Of a stretch of 64,000 bases of DNA, positions 18,967-30,183 are shown piece by piece; position 1 is the first letter of the stretch; each line of letters starts with the position of its first letter. This DNA comes from Paenibacillus sp. OVF10 (lineage in GTDB: Bacteria; Bacillota; Bacilli; Paenibacillales; Paenibacillaceae), in contig CP094668.1 of NCBI GenBank assembly GCA_022836915.1, forward strand, positions 4,154,001-4,218,000, written 5' to 3'. The notes beneath the pieces were generated by a model. The model made no database searches and was not told where the DNA came from. It was given only the letters and a program-made list of their open reading frames with translations. The position numbers and the translations under genes were made by a program.

Positions 18967-20989
18967 CTAATCCGTTCGTCGTATCCCCTTATTTTGAACA
19001 AATTTCTCCAAAACCGCAAAATCCTCCGTCACTTTTTTGAACGGCAACGTGTTCAGCACCTGTTCCCGGTAATTCTTTTTAGCCGCTGCGCTAAGACGGG
19101 AGTCAAGTATGCTGAGTATGCCAAGGTCCGTTTCACTACGGATCAAGCGTCCCGTTCCTTGCCGTAACCGAAGAAGCATGTCCGGTACAAACACCTCCAT
19201 GAACGGATTCTCCGTTACAGATGCCTTATATTCATAAACAGGATCCGATGGAACAGGGAAGGGCAGACGGAAAATAATGACCTGTGACAGGTCAGACCCC
19301 TCGATATTCACACCTTCCCAGAATACACCTGTACCCAGGAGTACACCTTTGCTTTTCCTGAATTCAGCGATAACACTGTCCTGGGAAGATCCCTCTTTTT
19401 GAACATGGAGTGCCCATGTATATTCATTAGCCCTTGAGATCAACTTTTTGTGAATGTACTTCATGTCCTCTTTTGCTGAAAAAGGATGATTGTTCTTCCC
19501 TGAGTTAGATTACAGAGTTGAACCACTTCCTTGTACGCTGCTTCAAGATAGTTTTCGCGCTGATCGTGGTGATAATAGGGAACTTTGTTCGAAATATACA
19601 TCATGGCATGGTTGGTGTAATCAAAAGGAGAGGGTTGGCGCTCTAGGAAATCTCCCTTATAACCGAGGGAGTGAGTCATATAAGAATATTGTTCCTCCAG
19701 CGTATCCCCGCCTTGGCACAGCGTTGCTGATGTTAGGATTACAGGTACCTTGCCATTAAATAAGGAGTATTTCAGAAATTGGCTTATATCTTTGGGACAG
19801 ATGCTGATTGTGGCTACTCCCAGGGGACTGCTTGCCCATCTGAGATAGTTGTCCTCTATTTCAGCCAAGACATAGATGAGCGTAATGAGCCCATTTATGG
19901 CTTCAAAAGCGTCATCGATCTCCCGCTCGTGGCGTGAGGTCAAAATGGAAAGGCGTAGACTGAGATCTTTTAATTCGTCCGAGACCTGGTTCAACGGTAT
20001 TCCTCCTTTGATCTCTGACACTTTAATTCGGTCGTTATCCTGCTTGGCATGGTGGAGCAGATCCGCGTTTACCTGTTTGAAGATGCGCTCAGCGCAGTTT
20101 TTGATGAACTTGGATTGTGAGAAGAGACTTTTATCCCCGGACTGCTTCGTGAGAAGCTGCACCGTGGTATCCAGAATGCGGCAGATTCCCCGATAAGTGA
20201 ACTCAAGTGTTCTGGCATCCCGAACTTTAGTTTCCAGATTATGCGCTTCATCAATGACGATCAGAGCAGGCTGTTCCGAGATGATGCTTTTAGTTCCTTC
20301 TTTTTCTTCATCAAATCCCGTATGAGCAAGTCCTGGTTCACGATAATAAAATCAATCTCGTGAGCTTTTGCATTTAATTTCGCTCTCATATCGTAAAACA
20401 AACATGCAGTTTTATGATGACAACGTTCAAATTTGCAATCATTCACGGAAACGTGGGACCATTCAGCATCACTAATTCCAGCTTTAATATCGGCTCTTTC
20501 ATCAATTTCATAATCTAATATGCGCTGCGCAAGGGTAGACACGGAGGAGTTAGCATCATCAAGACTGATCCATTCCGCTGCTCTACTTCGGCAGGCATAC
20601 TGACCCATGCCTTTTCCCACGACGGAGCGAACCGTTGAGAATCCCAACCGACTACCAATGATCCTTAAATCTTTATGTATCTGTTCCGAGAGCTGAATGG
20701 AGGAGGTAGCTATAATGACTGGTTTCTGAGACATTTGATTCGTGAGCAGGCTTGGGATCAGGTACGCAAAAGACTTACCAATTCCGACACCAGCTTCAAT
20801 CATGGCATTATGTCCATGGATATAAGCATCGGCGATATCAAGAGACATTTCTTGCTGTCCGATCCGCTCTCTAAGGCCGATTCGGGGGAACCGGTCATAT
20901 ATTCGGAAGATGGCGTTAACCAAAGAACGTTCGATTTCCTTGTCCGGTTCCTGCTTATTAATTTTGTAAAGTTCATTTAACCAATTCAT
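18967..20989 (-). CDS. DinG/XPD-like superfamily 2 DNA helicase (two frameshifts)
   Basis: An ATP-dependent DNA helicase of the Rad3/XPD type, about 674 residues after correction, without an exonuclease domain (YoaA-like). Visible features are Walker A (AGVGIGKS, about 66-73), four cysteines in YACRSR and CKFERCHHKTACLFYD that should hold a 4Fe-4S cluster, a DEAH box (VIDEAHNLE) and motif VI in LRQGTGRLIRSETD. The frame breaks at four T (20288-20291, five expected) and five A (19479-19483, six expected), plus-strand coordinates. The second repair reads LFSAKEDMKYIH. It starts within the last codons of pdxR, so the two genes overlap and may be co-transcribed. Likely role: repair of stalled or damaged DNA. 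Confidence 0.83.
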
Positions 20990-22537
20990 AATGATCGCCC
21001 CTCTTCCGAATGATGATCTTCTTGTACTCACTTTGGAGACGATTTACCTCACAATGCAGTTGTAACGGCATTTTTAATCTGGATACGCCTTCCTGTAATT
21101 GTTCATCTGACAAATGTGCAAAAGACAAATAGATACCATACTTCGTACCAACAGCCGTTGAACTGCTGACTTCTGAGTATACCACACCTTGTGACCTAGC
21201 TGATTCCCGAAAGGCTTCATAAGTGGTCACATTACCTCGCCACCAACCAAACACGTGTAGACCCGCTTCATTCTCCACCCAATCAAACCATGTAGAGAGG
21301 TGTTTGTTCAAAAGTTTGAGTAACAGATGGAATTTGCGACTGTATAATCGATTCATTCTGCGCAGATGACGCTCATATTGACCGCTTGTCATGAATGCAG
21401 CTAATGCCCGTTGTTCGATCAGGTTGACGGGTCGTGGCTCATATAATGCCTGTGCCTTTCTAAAGGTGTCAGCCAAGGTAGGGGAAGAACCACATAACCA
21501 AGTCGTACTTCTAAAGGCAAGGTTTTTGTAAAGCTACCTAGGTAGATTACACGTCCAGCTTTATCGAGTGTTTTCAGTGGTTCAACATGCATTCCGCGAT
21601 ATCGGAATTCACTATCATAATCATCCTCAACAATCATGGCATCATTTCGCTGTGCCCAGTCCAGCAAGGTTTGTCTGCGTTCCAGACTGAGCATTTCACC
21701 AGTAGGAAATTGTCGTGACGGCGTGACAAACAACATACGTGCTTCCCAGTCTTGAGGCACAACGCCCTGACCATCGAGATTAGCTTCAATCAACTTTGCA
21801 CCCGCAGCCAATATGGCTTTAGAAATTCCGACATAACAAGGACTTTCTGTCACTACATAATCCCCAGGATCTGCAAGTAATTGAGTGAGTAGAGCTATAG
21901 CTTGCATGGAGCCTGCAGTTACTGCAATATGATCCGGATCGACTTGAATGCCCCGCATCCTTCGAAGATAGGCAGCAATGGCTTCTCTCAATTTTGGATC
22001 CCCGGTTGAACTAACCATGGCAGAAGTTGTTATCAGGTGATGCTCACGCTGCCTTATCTCTGCATACAATCGATTATTCCATTCATCGTAAGGAAACTTG
22101 GAGAAATCAGGTTGATATTTGCTAAAGTCGATCACTTCGTCGCTATTCATTCTGAAATCATGTGTATGAGCATTGGCTGGTGCATTTCTTTGAATCGAAT
22201 GCTGTTCAAACTGCTGAATACGATTTCCCCAGGCGGATAAGTGATGCGTACAAGCTTTCACGGTGGACGCATTATTGTTCAAATCCAACTGGTAAGCAAC
22301 AAAGGTTCCTCTTCCATGCTCTGAATGAATGTAACCTTGAGCAGTCAACGTATCATAGACCTGATTCACAGTTCCTCTGGAAATGTGATACGTCGCAGCT
22401 AACTCTCTAGTAGAGGGTAACTTCTCACCATGTATAAGATTACCTTCATGAATTGCATCACGAATGGCATGATATAGAGCTTTCATCTTCGTATATTTTC
22501 GGTTCAAATATGAACTGTAAGCTACATGAAATTGCAT
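20973..22537 (-). CDS. pdxR: MocR/PdxR-type regulator with GntR and aminotransferase domains (one frameshift)
   Basis: A MocR-family regulator, about 521 residues after restoring one base. It has an N-terminal winged helix (about 15-80, LPSTRELAATYHISRGTVNQ) and a fold type I aminotransferase-like domain with the PLP lysine in YLGSFTKTL. In PdxR proteins PLP acts as the effector and the protein controls vitamin B6 synthesis genes. Its divergent neighbour is pdxS, which supports this role. The frame breaks at four G (21481-21484 on the plus strand, five expected), joining VVLPP to TLADTFRKAQ. The ATG at 22537 has TGGAGGTC six bases upstream and is preferred over the longer start at 22570. Confidence 0.85.
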
Positions 22538-22558
22538 AGGACCTCCAGAGTTATCATT

Positions 22559-22570
22559 GAAGTGGTACAA
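22559..22570 (+). promoter_or_regulatory. Candidate PdxR operator in the pdxR-pdxS intergenic region
   Basis: GAAGTGGTACAA resembles the AAAGTGG-containing box reported for PdxR of Corynebacterium. It lies 22 bases upstream of the pdxR start and about 120 upstream of pdxS. A TATACT hexamer at 22616-22621 is a possible -10 element for pdxS. The assignment rests on resemblance and position. Confidence 0.35.
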
Positions 22571-22687
22571 TAAAAACCAAAAATATTGGATCTTTTTATA
22601 TGACCATTCTCATTCTATACTAAATCATAGATTAGAGCGATGCCTTTATTGAAAACCACCCAAAAGTTAATTAGGAGGACTACAATC

Positions 22688-23569
22688 ATGCAAACAGGTA
22701 CAGATCGTGTAAAAAGAGGAATGGCTGAGATGCAAAAAGGTGGCGTCATCATGGACGTTATGAATGCAGAGCAAGCTAAAATTGCTGAGGCGGCAGGGGC
22801 AACAGCTGTTATGGCTCTTGAGCGGGTACCATCTGATATTCGTGCAGCAGGCGGTGTAGCTCGCATGGCAGATCCTACCATCGTTGAAGAGGTTATGAAG
22901 GTTGTATCTATCCCAGTTATGGCCAAAGCACGTATCGGTCATTACATAGAAGCCAAAGTGCTTGAATCCCTAGGTGTGGACTATCTCGATGAAAGTGAAG
23001 TTCTTACTCCTGCAGACGAAGTGTTCCATATCGATAAACATGAGTTTACTGTACCATTTGTATGTGGAGCCAAAGATTTGGGAGAAGCTCTTCGCCGTAT
23101 TGGTGAGGGTGCATCGATGATTCGTACAAAAGGTGAGCCTGGAACGGGCAACATTGTTGAGGCAGTTCGTCATATGCGTCTAATTAACAGCCAGCTCCGC
23201 AAAGTGCAAAACATGTCCAAGGACGAGCTGTACGCTGAAGCGAAAAATCTGGGTGTAGCTTATGAGTTACTGCGCGAAGTTCATGAAAACGGCAAACTTC
23301 CTGTCGTTAACTTTGCAGCAGGCGGTGTAGCTACTCCGGCAGACGCAGCATTAATGATGCACCTGGGAGCAGACGGTGTGTTTGTAGGATCAGGTATTTT
23401 CAAATCCGATAGCCCTGAGAAATTCGCTCGTGCAATCGTTGAAGCTACAACACATTACACAGATTACAAACTGATTGCGGAAGTATCCAAAAACTTGGGC
23501 GCCCCGATGAAAGGGATCGAAATTTCTAAATTGGCTCCAGAAGAGCGCATGTCCAACCGCGGTTGGTAA
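22688..23569 (+). CDS. pdxS: Pyridoxal 5'-phosphate synthase subunit PdxS
   Basis: The synthase subunit of the DXP-independent vitamin B6 pathway, which builds PLP from ribose 5-phosphate, glyceraldehyde 3-phosphate and ammonia. It is 293 residues and intact. Recognisable elements are the IMDVMNAEQA start of the barrel, the catalytic lysine in PVMAKARIGHYIEAKVLE, the second lysine in SMIRTKGEPGTGN and the phosphate site AAGGVATPADAALMM. The ATG at 22688 has AGGAGG 10 bases upstream; the earlier in-frame ATG at 22640 has none. The glutaminase partner gene pdxT is not adjacent, so ammonia must come from a PdxT encoded elsewhere or from free ammonium. Confidence 0.96.
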   Translation: MQTGTDRVKRGMAEMQKGGVIMDVMNAEQAKIAEAAGATAVMALERVPSDIRAAGGVARMADPTIVEEVMKVVSIPVMAKARIGHYIEAKVLESLGVDYLDESEVLTPADEVFHIDKHEFTVPFVCGAKDLGEALRRIGEGASMIRTKGEPGTGNIVEAVRHMRLINSQLRKVQNMSKDELYAEAKNLGVAYELLREVHENGKLPVVNFAAGGVATPADAALMMHLGADGVFVGSGIFKSDSPEKFARAIVEATTHYTDYKLIAEVSKNLGAPMKGIEISKLAPEERMSNRGW

Positions 23570-23620
23570 GATAGCAGTGCATCTAGTTGAATAGGTAGTT
23601 TGAACATTTATATAGAAGAG

Positions 23621-23656
23621 CCGATCAATTGAACCTTAATTGATCGGCTTTTTTGT
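23621..23656 (+). terminator. Terminator of pdxS
   Basis: GCCGATCAATT pairs perfectly with AATTGATCGGC around a short loop and is followed by TTTTTT. Confidence 0.95.
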
Positions 23657-23720
23657 TCTTACTGTTTAGCTTGTTGATATCTTCAAAATGCTGTGGCTAT
23701 AATAATCGGTATGAAGGAAG

Positions 23721-26231
23721 GTGCAGACAATTCGCTATCTATATGAGTTTATTCAACATCAGGACGATCTGCCTATGAAACTCTTCGTGAACTCGGTAAA
23801 ACATATTGATTTCCATTGGCACAAGGAAGTGGAAGTTGTATATGTTCTCCACGGTTCAATCATCATGTATCTGGACCAGCAGCAATATACACTGCATGAA
23901 GATGATGTGATTGTGGTTAACAGTATGTCCGTCCACAAGATCGAACGAACCAATCAGGACAATGTGTTATTAACATTGCAGTTCGGTCCCGAGTTGATGA
24001 ACAATAATGCGTTTATCTCCTGTAACTCTGCTATGAACGTGGAACAAAACGCTCCTCGCCTGCAAAGTATTAAACAATATCTTGCGCAAATGGTATGGGA
24101 GATCAACAAAAAAACGCCGGGTTATCAAAATTTCACAATGGGCAGATTACAGATGTTATGCGGATGCCTGCAGAGGTATTTTTCCAGTGGAACAAATTCC
24201 GCATTGGAAGACGGTAGCAGGGATTATGACTATAAAAGACTGAACAGGGTCCTCACATATATTGATTTACACTACAATGAGAAGATTACACTGCAGGATA
24301 TGGCGCATTCCGAACATTTAAGTTTGCATTATTTCTCCCACTTCTTCACCGACAAAATCGGGATACCTTTCCAAAAGTATTTGACGCTCATTCGCTTGGA
24401 GAAGGCTCAGGCTCAGCTGGCAGCAAACGATAAAAATATTTCGGAGATCGCGCTGGATTGCGGATTTGCCAATGTGAAGCTGTTTAACAAATACTTCAAG
24501 GAAAAGTACGGCTGTACGCCCGGTTCCTATCGGGAATCTTCTCGTACACCGGAACTCCATCAGTTGAATGTGAACCGCAAACCCAAAACATATGAGGAGT
24601 CTTCAAGCGGAGATTATTACGAGATGGAAACGTTGAATGCGATTAGCTTACTGTATCGATATCTGGATGTTAAGGTTGACGCTGATCAAGACACGCTTCC
24701 TATACCGTCTGTACATCTGTCAGACCAAACTTATATTGAAATTCGTGCTGATCAGACGTCGTCTGTCTACGAAAAGCACTGGAATATGACCATGACGGCA
24801 GGGAGAGCCATTGAAGGTTTACGTGAAGATTGGCGGAAGCAGCTCTCCGCGCTGAAAGGAAAAGTACCTTTTCAATATATTCGATTTCACGGCATCTTCA
24901 ATGACGAGATGATGGTGTACAGCGAGAACGAGCAGGGCACTCCCCTCTATAATTGGTCTTATGTGGACAAGTTGTATGATTTCCTGCTGGATCAGGGTGT
25001 TCGGCCATTTGTGGAATTAAGTTTTATGCCGAGCCAGTTGGCGAGATCCAAAGAAACGCTGTTTTGGTGGAGAGGGAATATTAGCCCGCCATCCGACCCT
25101 GCCAAGTGGCAGGCGCTTGTTGGTGAATTCGTTCGCCATTGTTTGAATCGTTATGGGGCGGAAGAAGTGAGACAGTGGTATTTCGAAGTATGGAACGAGC
25201 CTGACCTGGCGGGTGTTTGTTGGGCAGGAAGCAAGGAAGAATACTTTACGTTTTACGAATCGACCGTTCATGCCATCAAATCGATTTTGCCGGAACTGAA
25301 GGTGGGGGCCAGCTATGGGTTACGGATCTCTCTGGAACGATACCTGGGCTGAGGAATTTTTGTCCTATTGCCGCAAGCGGGAAGTGGCTCTCGACTTTTA
25401 TTCGTTCCACATCTATTCGGAGTATCCAAAGCTAAAAGTTGAAGACGATCGTTTAACGCAAATCATGCCGCCTGCTTTTTATAAAGAGAGTATTGCACTT
25501 ATGCGGCAAAAAATGAATGCGTCAACGTACGGTCATGTTGAACTTCATGTCACCGAATGGAACTTTTCACTTTATGACCGTAACTTGCTGCACGATACCA
25601 TGTTCATGGCTCCGTTTGTCATTTACCACACCATGAACACGCTCGGTGACGTGAAAGCGATGGCTTTTGGTCCTTTACCGATGTATTCGAAGAAAGTATC
25701 GTTCCCTCTTCTCCTTTCTACGGAGGTTTTGGCCTGATTAACCGCGATGGGCTGAAGAAACCCAGCTATTATGCATTTGAGCTTATGCAAAAGCTTGGGG
25801 ATGAGCTGATGGTCAAGGGAGACGGTTATGTCGGAACCCGAAAAAGGGATGGAAGCATGCAATTTTTGTTCTATCACTATGTGCATGTAGACCGGCTGTT
25901 TGCAAGTGGGGATTGGTCGGAATTATCCAGCTCAACCCGCTATGACGTATTTGAGGAAAAAGGTAGCAAAGCTTATGAACTTACCCTGAGCAATCTCGAG
26001 GGACCTTATAAATGCACCAGTTATCAACTGGATCGGGACCATGGATCGGTATTTGATGAGTGGACCCGCATGGGATCGCCCTATTCCTTGACGGAAGAAG
26101 AAATCCTCTTTTTAAACGGGAGGAGTGGACCCGTGATGGGGACAGAGATGATTAGAGATGAAAGTTGGCACAGAGAAATTTTGCTTCCACCGCATGGGGT
26201 AATGCTGCTCATTTTGGATAGACAATATTAG
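23721..26231 (+). CDS. AraC-type regulator fused to a GH39-like glycoside hydrolase (three base losses)
   Basis: A three-part protein of about 837 residues after correction. It has a cupin sensor (about 15-95, HWHKEVEVVYVLHG), an AraC double helix-turn-helix (about 165-275, LSLHYFSHFFTDKIG and ISEIALDCGFANVKLFNKYF) and a GH39-like beta-xylosidase barrel. The acid/base Glu is in WYFEVWNEPD and the nucleophile Glu in LHVTEWNFS. No signal peptide is present, so it is cytoplasmic. Bases are missing at five G plus two C (25304-25310, restoring KVGGPAMGYGSLWND) and at four T (25665-25668, restoring AFWSFTDVFEE). The start, a GTG, abuts AAGGAAG and is uncertain. It may sense an oligosaccharide and control the PTS/GH3 genes downstream. 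Confidence 0.82.
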
Positions 26232-26248
26232 AAAAAAGTGCTTATAAG

Positions 26249-26279
26249 ACATCCTTTCAGTAGTGAAGGGATGTTTTTT
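26249..26279 (+). terminator. Terminator after the AraC-GH39 gene
   Basis: ACATCCTTTCA (26249-26259) pairs with TGAAGGGATGT (26264-26274) and is followed by a run of T. The downstream PTS gene therefore needs its own promoter. Confidence 0.85.
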
Positions 26280-26366
26280 GTTGTTTATTTCTTGTTCAGG
26301 CTGGCAAGCTAGAACTATAGCGATGGATTGGGCAAAAAACGAACCATGATGCGGCAAGTTCCAACA

Positions 26367-26380
26367 AGAAAGCGTTAACA
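26367..26380 (+). promoter_or_regulatory. cre site upstream of the PTS-GH3 operon
   Basis: AGAAAGCGTTAACA matches the CcpA consensus TGWAANCGNTNWCA at 13 of 14 positions. A TATACT hexamer at 26389-26394 lies nine bases downstream, so bound CcpA would block the promoter. Confidence 0.7.
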
Positions 26381-26433
26381 CAAATCGATATACTATGGTT
26401 GTGGCAGCTTAGAGGAAGACAGGGGAGTTTTGG

Positions 26434-27665
26434 ATGAAGCGTTTCATGAAATGGATGACAGATTCGTTTGCGCCAAGATTGGAGGCGTTTACGAATAATA
26501 TTTGGGTTTCTTCGATTCAAGAAGCCATCATGGTCGCCATTCCGATGATTTTCATCGGTTCGATTATTACATTGATTTCGATTTTGCAGGATTTCATTCC
26601 GGGAATGCCGGACCTGACACCCATCACGACATTCAGTTTCGGTTTGCTGGGGTTGTTTATTGCTTTTTTGACGCCTTATGTCGTGATGGAAAAAGAGAAC
26701 GACACAAAATCAAGTTGCTTGCGGGAATGACGGGGATATCTCTGTTCGTTATGCTGCTTAACCCGACAGTAAACGAAGACGGTACCATTCAGTTCATCCT
26801 TGAACGATTTGGACCCTCGGGGATGATTACAGCACTCTTGGTAGGTGTATTTGTCGCTCTTGTAATGATCATGTGCAACAAATTTTCGTTCTTCAAAAAA
26901 GGGTCTTCACTTCCCGAATTCATTATGGACTGGTTCGATTTTCTCGTCCCGATCGCCCTGGTATTAACAACAGGATGGTTGCTTGTATATCAGCTTCATT
27001 TTGATATTTTTGGACTGATCGTGAACGTATTTGAGCCGATCAATGCCGTTGGACAAAGCTTAACCGGATTTTTATTGTTCAATTTCATTGGCGTTGTACT
27101 GTATTCTTTCGGCGTAAGCCCGTGGGTCATGACACCGATCTGGTACGCAATCTGGATACCTGCAATCGAAGAAAATGCAGCTCTTGTCGCAGCGGGACAA
27201 GATCCGGTCAATATCAACACATTTGAAACCTTTTTCTCCGGCTGGCTGGGTATTGGCGGTATGGGTGCGACTTTGCCGTTAGTTGTTTGGTTCCTGATGG
27301 CACGTTCGAAAAAACTGAAATCTGTCGGCAAGGCGACGATTATCCCGTCCTTGTTCAACATTAATGAACCTGTCGTGTACGGAGCACCGATTGCTTTTAA
27401 TCCGTTACTCATGGTGCCGATGTGGATTAACTCACTTATCACGCCGGTGATTGTGTACTTGGCTCTCGACTGGGGTTGGGTACGGATCCCCAGCCAGATC
27501 TTCCAGCTATGGTACACGCCAATCGGCCTGTCCACCTACATTATGTCCGGACTCAATGGGCTTATCTTGCTGGCGGTCGTCCTGGTGATTGTATTTATTG
27601 TCTGGTTTCCGTTTTTCAAACTGTATGATGCACAGGAACTGAAGAAAGAACAGGAACAAAATTGA
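26434..27665 (+). CDS. PTS EIIC permease, cellobiose/lactose-type (one frameshift)
   Basis: The membrane subunit of a sugar phosphotransferase system, about 410 residues after correction, with eight to ten membrane segments. The FNINEPVVYGAPIAFNPLLMVPM stretch around residue 300 holds the N-E-P sugar-binding signature of lactose/cellobiose EIIC proteins. The frame breaks at five A (26690-26694; six expected), restoring VVMEKREHK-like read-through (MEKRERHKIKLL). AGGGGAG precedes the ATG. EIIA and EIIB genes are not present nearby, so this subunit must borrow them from another locus. The adjacent GH3 gene fits uptake of a beta-linked disaccharide. Confidence 0.87.
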
Positions 27666-27684
27666 TATTAGAAGGGTGAGTACT

Positions 27685-29956
27685 ATGGATAAATCAATCA
27701 ATGAATTATTGACGGCATTAACGCTGGCCGAGAAAGCTTCACTTTGCGCAGGATTGAATATGTGGATGACAAAAGGAATCGAGCGGTTAAACATTCCGCC
27801 AGTTCATATGTACGATGGGACAAACGGCATCCGTAAAACAAACAGCGATGAAGAAATGGGGATTACAACGGAAAATGTACCCGCAACCTGTTACCCTACG
27901 GGTTCAGCCATCGGTTCTTCGTGGAATACGGATTTATTGTATGAAGTCGGTGTGGCACTGGGACGTGAATCCAAAACCATGGACGTTGAGCTGCTGCTTG
28001 GACCTGGTGTCAATATGAAAAGAACGCCGCTTGGCGGAAGAAACTTCGAATACTACTCGGAAGACCCATACTTGACGGGGGAACTTGGAGCGGCGTTTAT
28101 AAACGGGATCCAAAGCGAAGGCGTTGGCGCTTCTGTCAAACACTTTGCGGGTAACAACCAGGAGTTCGAGAAGATGGTAACCAGTTCGGAAATCGATGAG
28201 CGAACGCTCCGCGAGATTTACCTGAGCGCCTTTGAACGTATTATTAAGAAATCCGATCCTTGGACGGTTATGTGTTCTTATAATTTATTGAATGGAACGT
28301 ATACAAGTGAGAATGAACATTTGCTGCATGATATTTTGAGAGAAGAGTGGGGTTATGAAGGTGTTGTTCTATCCGACTGGACAGCTGTCAATGATCGCAT
28401 ACGCGGTCTGAAGGCTGGGCTTGATCTGGAGATGCCGGGTCCCGCCAATTACAATGCTAAAGCAATCATTGAAGCGGTTCAGAACGGAAGCCTGTCCGAA
28501 GAACAGTTGGATCAAAGCGTGGGTCGTATTTTGAAGCTCGTTGAGCGGGTAACGGGCAAGAAAGACAAGGATTCTTCTCCAGATTCGGACTATCATGCAC
28601 TCGCACGTAAAGCGGCGGCCGAGAGTATTGTGCTTCTGAAAAATGAGAACGCGATTCTCCCGCTAGGGCAGGAGTCCATTTCGTCAATTGCCGTGATCGG
28701 ACGGTTTGCCAAAAAACCGAGAATTCAGGGAGCGGGCAGTGCGAAAGTAACGCCTACAAAAGTCGATATTCCATGGAACGAGATAAAAAATCTGGCTGGT
28801 GATGCCATGACCATGACTTATGCAGAAGGGTACCCGGAGGATGACTCCATCAATGATGAGCTAATCAAGGAAAGCGTATCATTAGCCATGAATTCCGATG
28901 TTGCTGTATTGTTTGTTGGCCAACCGGAATATGCGGAATCCGAGATGCATGATTTGCAAGGCATTGATCTTCCCGAGCATCAAGTGAAATTGATTCTCGC
29001 GGTAGCCTCAGTTCAGCCCAAGTGTATTGTCGTAACGAGCAGCGGTTCCGCACTGGCGATGCGTCCATGGGTACAGCATGTACCTGGTGTGATTCATTCT
29101 TGGTTGTCGGGTCAAGGCATGGGTAAAGTGATTGCAGATGTATTATTCGGACAGACAAATCCTTCGGGCAAACTCTCTGAGACATTCCCTGTCAAACTGT
29201 CGGACAACCCTTCACACATGCGAATTCGCGGGGAGAACGGCAAGCTGTATTATCGCGAAGGCCTGTTCGTGGGTTATCGATATTATGACCGGAAAGAACT
29301 GGCACCTCAATTCCCGTTTGGACACGGATTGTCTTACACATCGTTCTCCTATACGGATCTGGAAGTGGCTCAGACCCATACCGGTGTTACGGTGTCCTTC
29401 CAATTGAAAAATAACGGAAAGCGCAAGGGGAAAGAAGTTGTTCAATTGTATGTTCATGATGAAGAGTGCACATGGACCCGTCCAGAGAAAGAATTGAAAG
29501 CTTTTGCCAAAGTTGAACTGGAGCCGGGTGAAAAACGCAAGATTACTTTTGAACTGGAAGAGAGATTTCTCATATTACAACACCAAGTATAACCGTTGGG
29601 TGGCTGAGACCGGGTTTTTCCAAATTTCACTTGGTAGCTCGTCCAAAGATCTCCGAATTACGGAACGTCTGCATTGTGACTTTGGTAAGGAAGAAATCAC
29701 GTTCCACAAATTCAGTCTGCTCAGTGAGTGGATGAGTGATCCTGTGGCGAAAAAGGAATTGGAGCATTGCCTGAATGAAATGAACGAGCACGTTACGGAC
29801 AAGGTATATCTTAACGAGGAGTTTGTGGGATTCTGGGCAGATTTCCCGATGATCAAAGTGTTCCAAATGTTCGGCCAACAATGGATGAATGAGCGGTCAC
29901 CTGATGAAATTATTAATGAACTTATCGCCAAAGTTAATCAGGCACGTAATAAATAG
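27685..29956 (+). CDS. Glycoside hydrolase family 3 beta-glucosidase-like enzyme (one frame change)
   Basis: An intracellular GH3 enzyme of about 757 residues. The N-terminal barrel carries GRNFEYYSEDPYLTGELG, VKHFAGNNQE and the nucleophile Asp in GVVLSDWTAV. The second domain starts near SIVLLKNENAILPLG, and a fibronectin III-like domain follows the FPFGHGLSYTSF segment. The order matches beta-glucosidase BglB-type enzymes. About 120 extra residues follow that domain. The frame changes near 29553-29564 in a GA repeat; two lost bases would give EERDFSYYNTKYNRW, although one inserted base is also possible. The ATG at 27685 is chosen because AGAAGGGTGA precedes it. It probably cleaves sugars brought in by the upstream EIIC. 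Confidence 0.88.
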
Positions 29957-29970
29957 TTAAGTAAAGAGGA

Positions 29971-30012
29971 ACCAAGTTCAATCCCGTACAGGGAGATGAA
30001 CTTGGTTTTTCT
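29971..30012 (+). terminator. Terminator of the PTS-GH3 operon
   Basis: ACCAAGTTCA pairs with TGAACTTGGT, with an inner TCCC/GGGA helix, followed by TTTTT. Confidence 0.93.
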
Positions 30013-30067
30013 GTGAGCCCAAAATAAGAGGCACCATATGAGGGTCTCTTTTAATTCATCAGACGAA

Positions 30068-30082
30068 TGATATTGATTATTG
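30068..30082 (+). promoter_or_regulatory. Fur box upstream of the iron-complex binding protein
   Basis: TGATATTGATTATTG resembles the 7-1-7 Fur operator TGATAATNATTATCA, and a second weaker match (TGACAATAGTTATTT) lies at 30117-30131. They flank the promoter, which suggests repression when iron is plentiful. Confidence 0.55.
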
Positions 30083-30088
30083 TTCTCA

Positions 30089-30117
30089 TTTACATGCTTC
30101 GACATTTACTGTATACT
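30089..30117 (+). promoter_or_regulatory. Sigma A promoter of the iron-complex binding protein gene
   Basis: TTTACA (30089-30094), a 17-base spacer and TATACT (30112-30117) form a near-consensus promoter about 70 bases upstream of the start codon, between two Fur-like boxes. Confidence 0.75.
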
Positions 30118-30183
30118 GACAATAGTTATTTTACATATTGGTCTAAACGACAAGAGAGAATTCAAAAGGGAGAGATTATTTAC

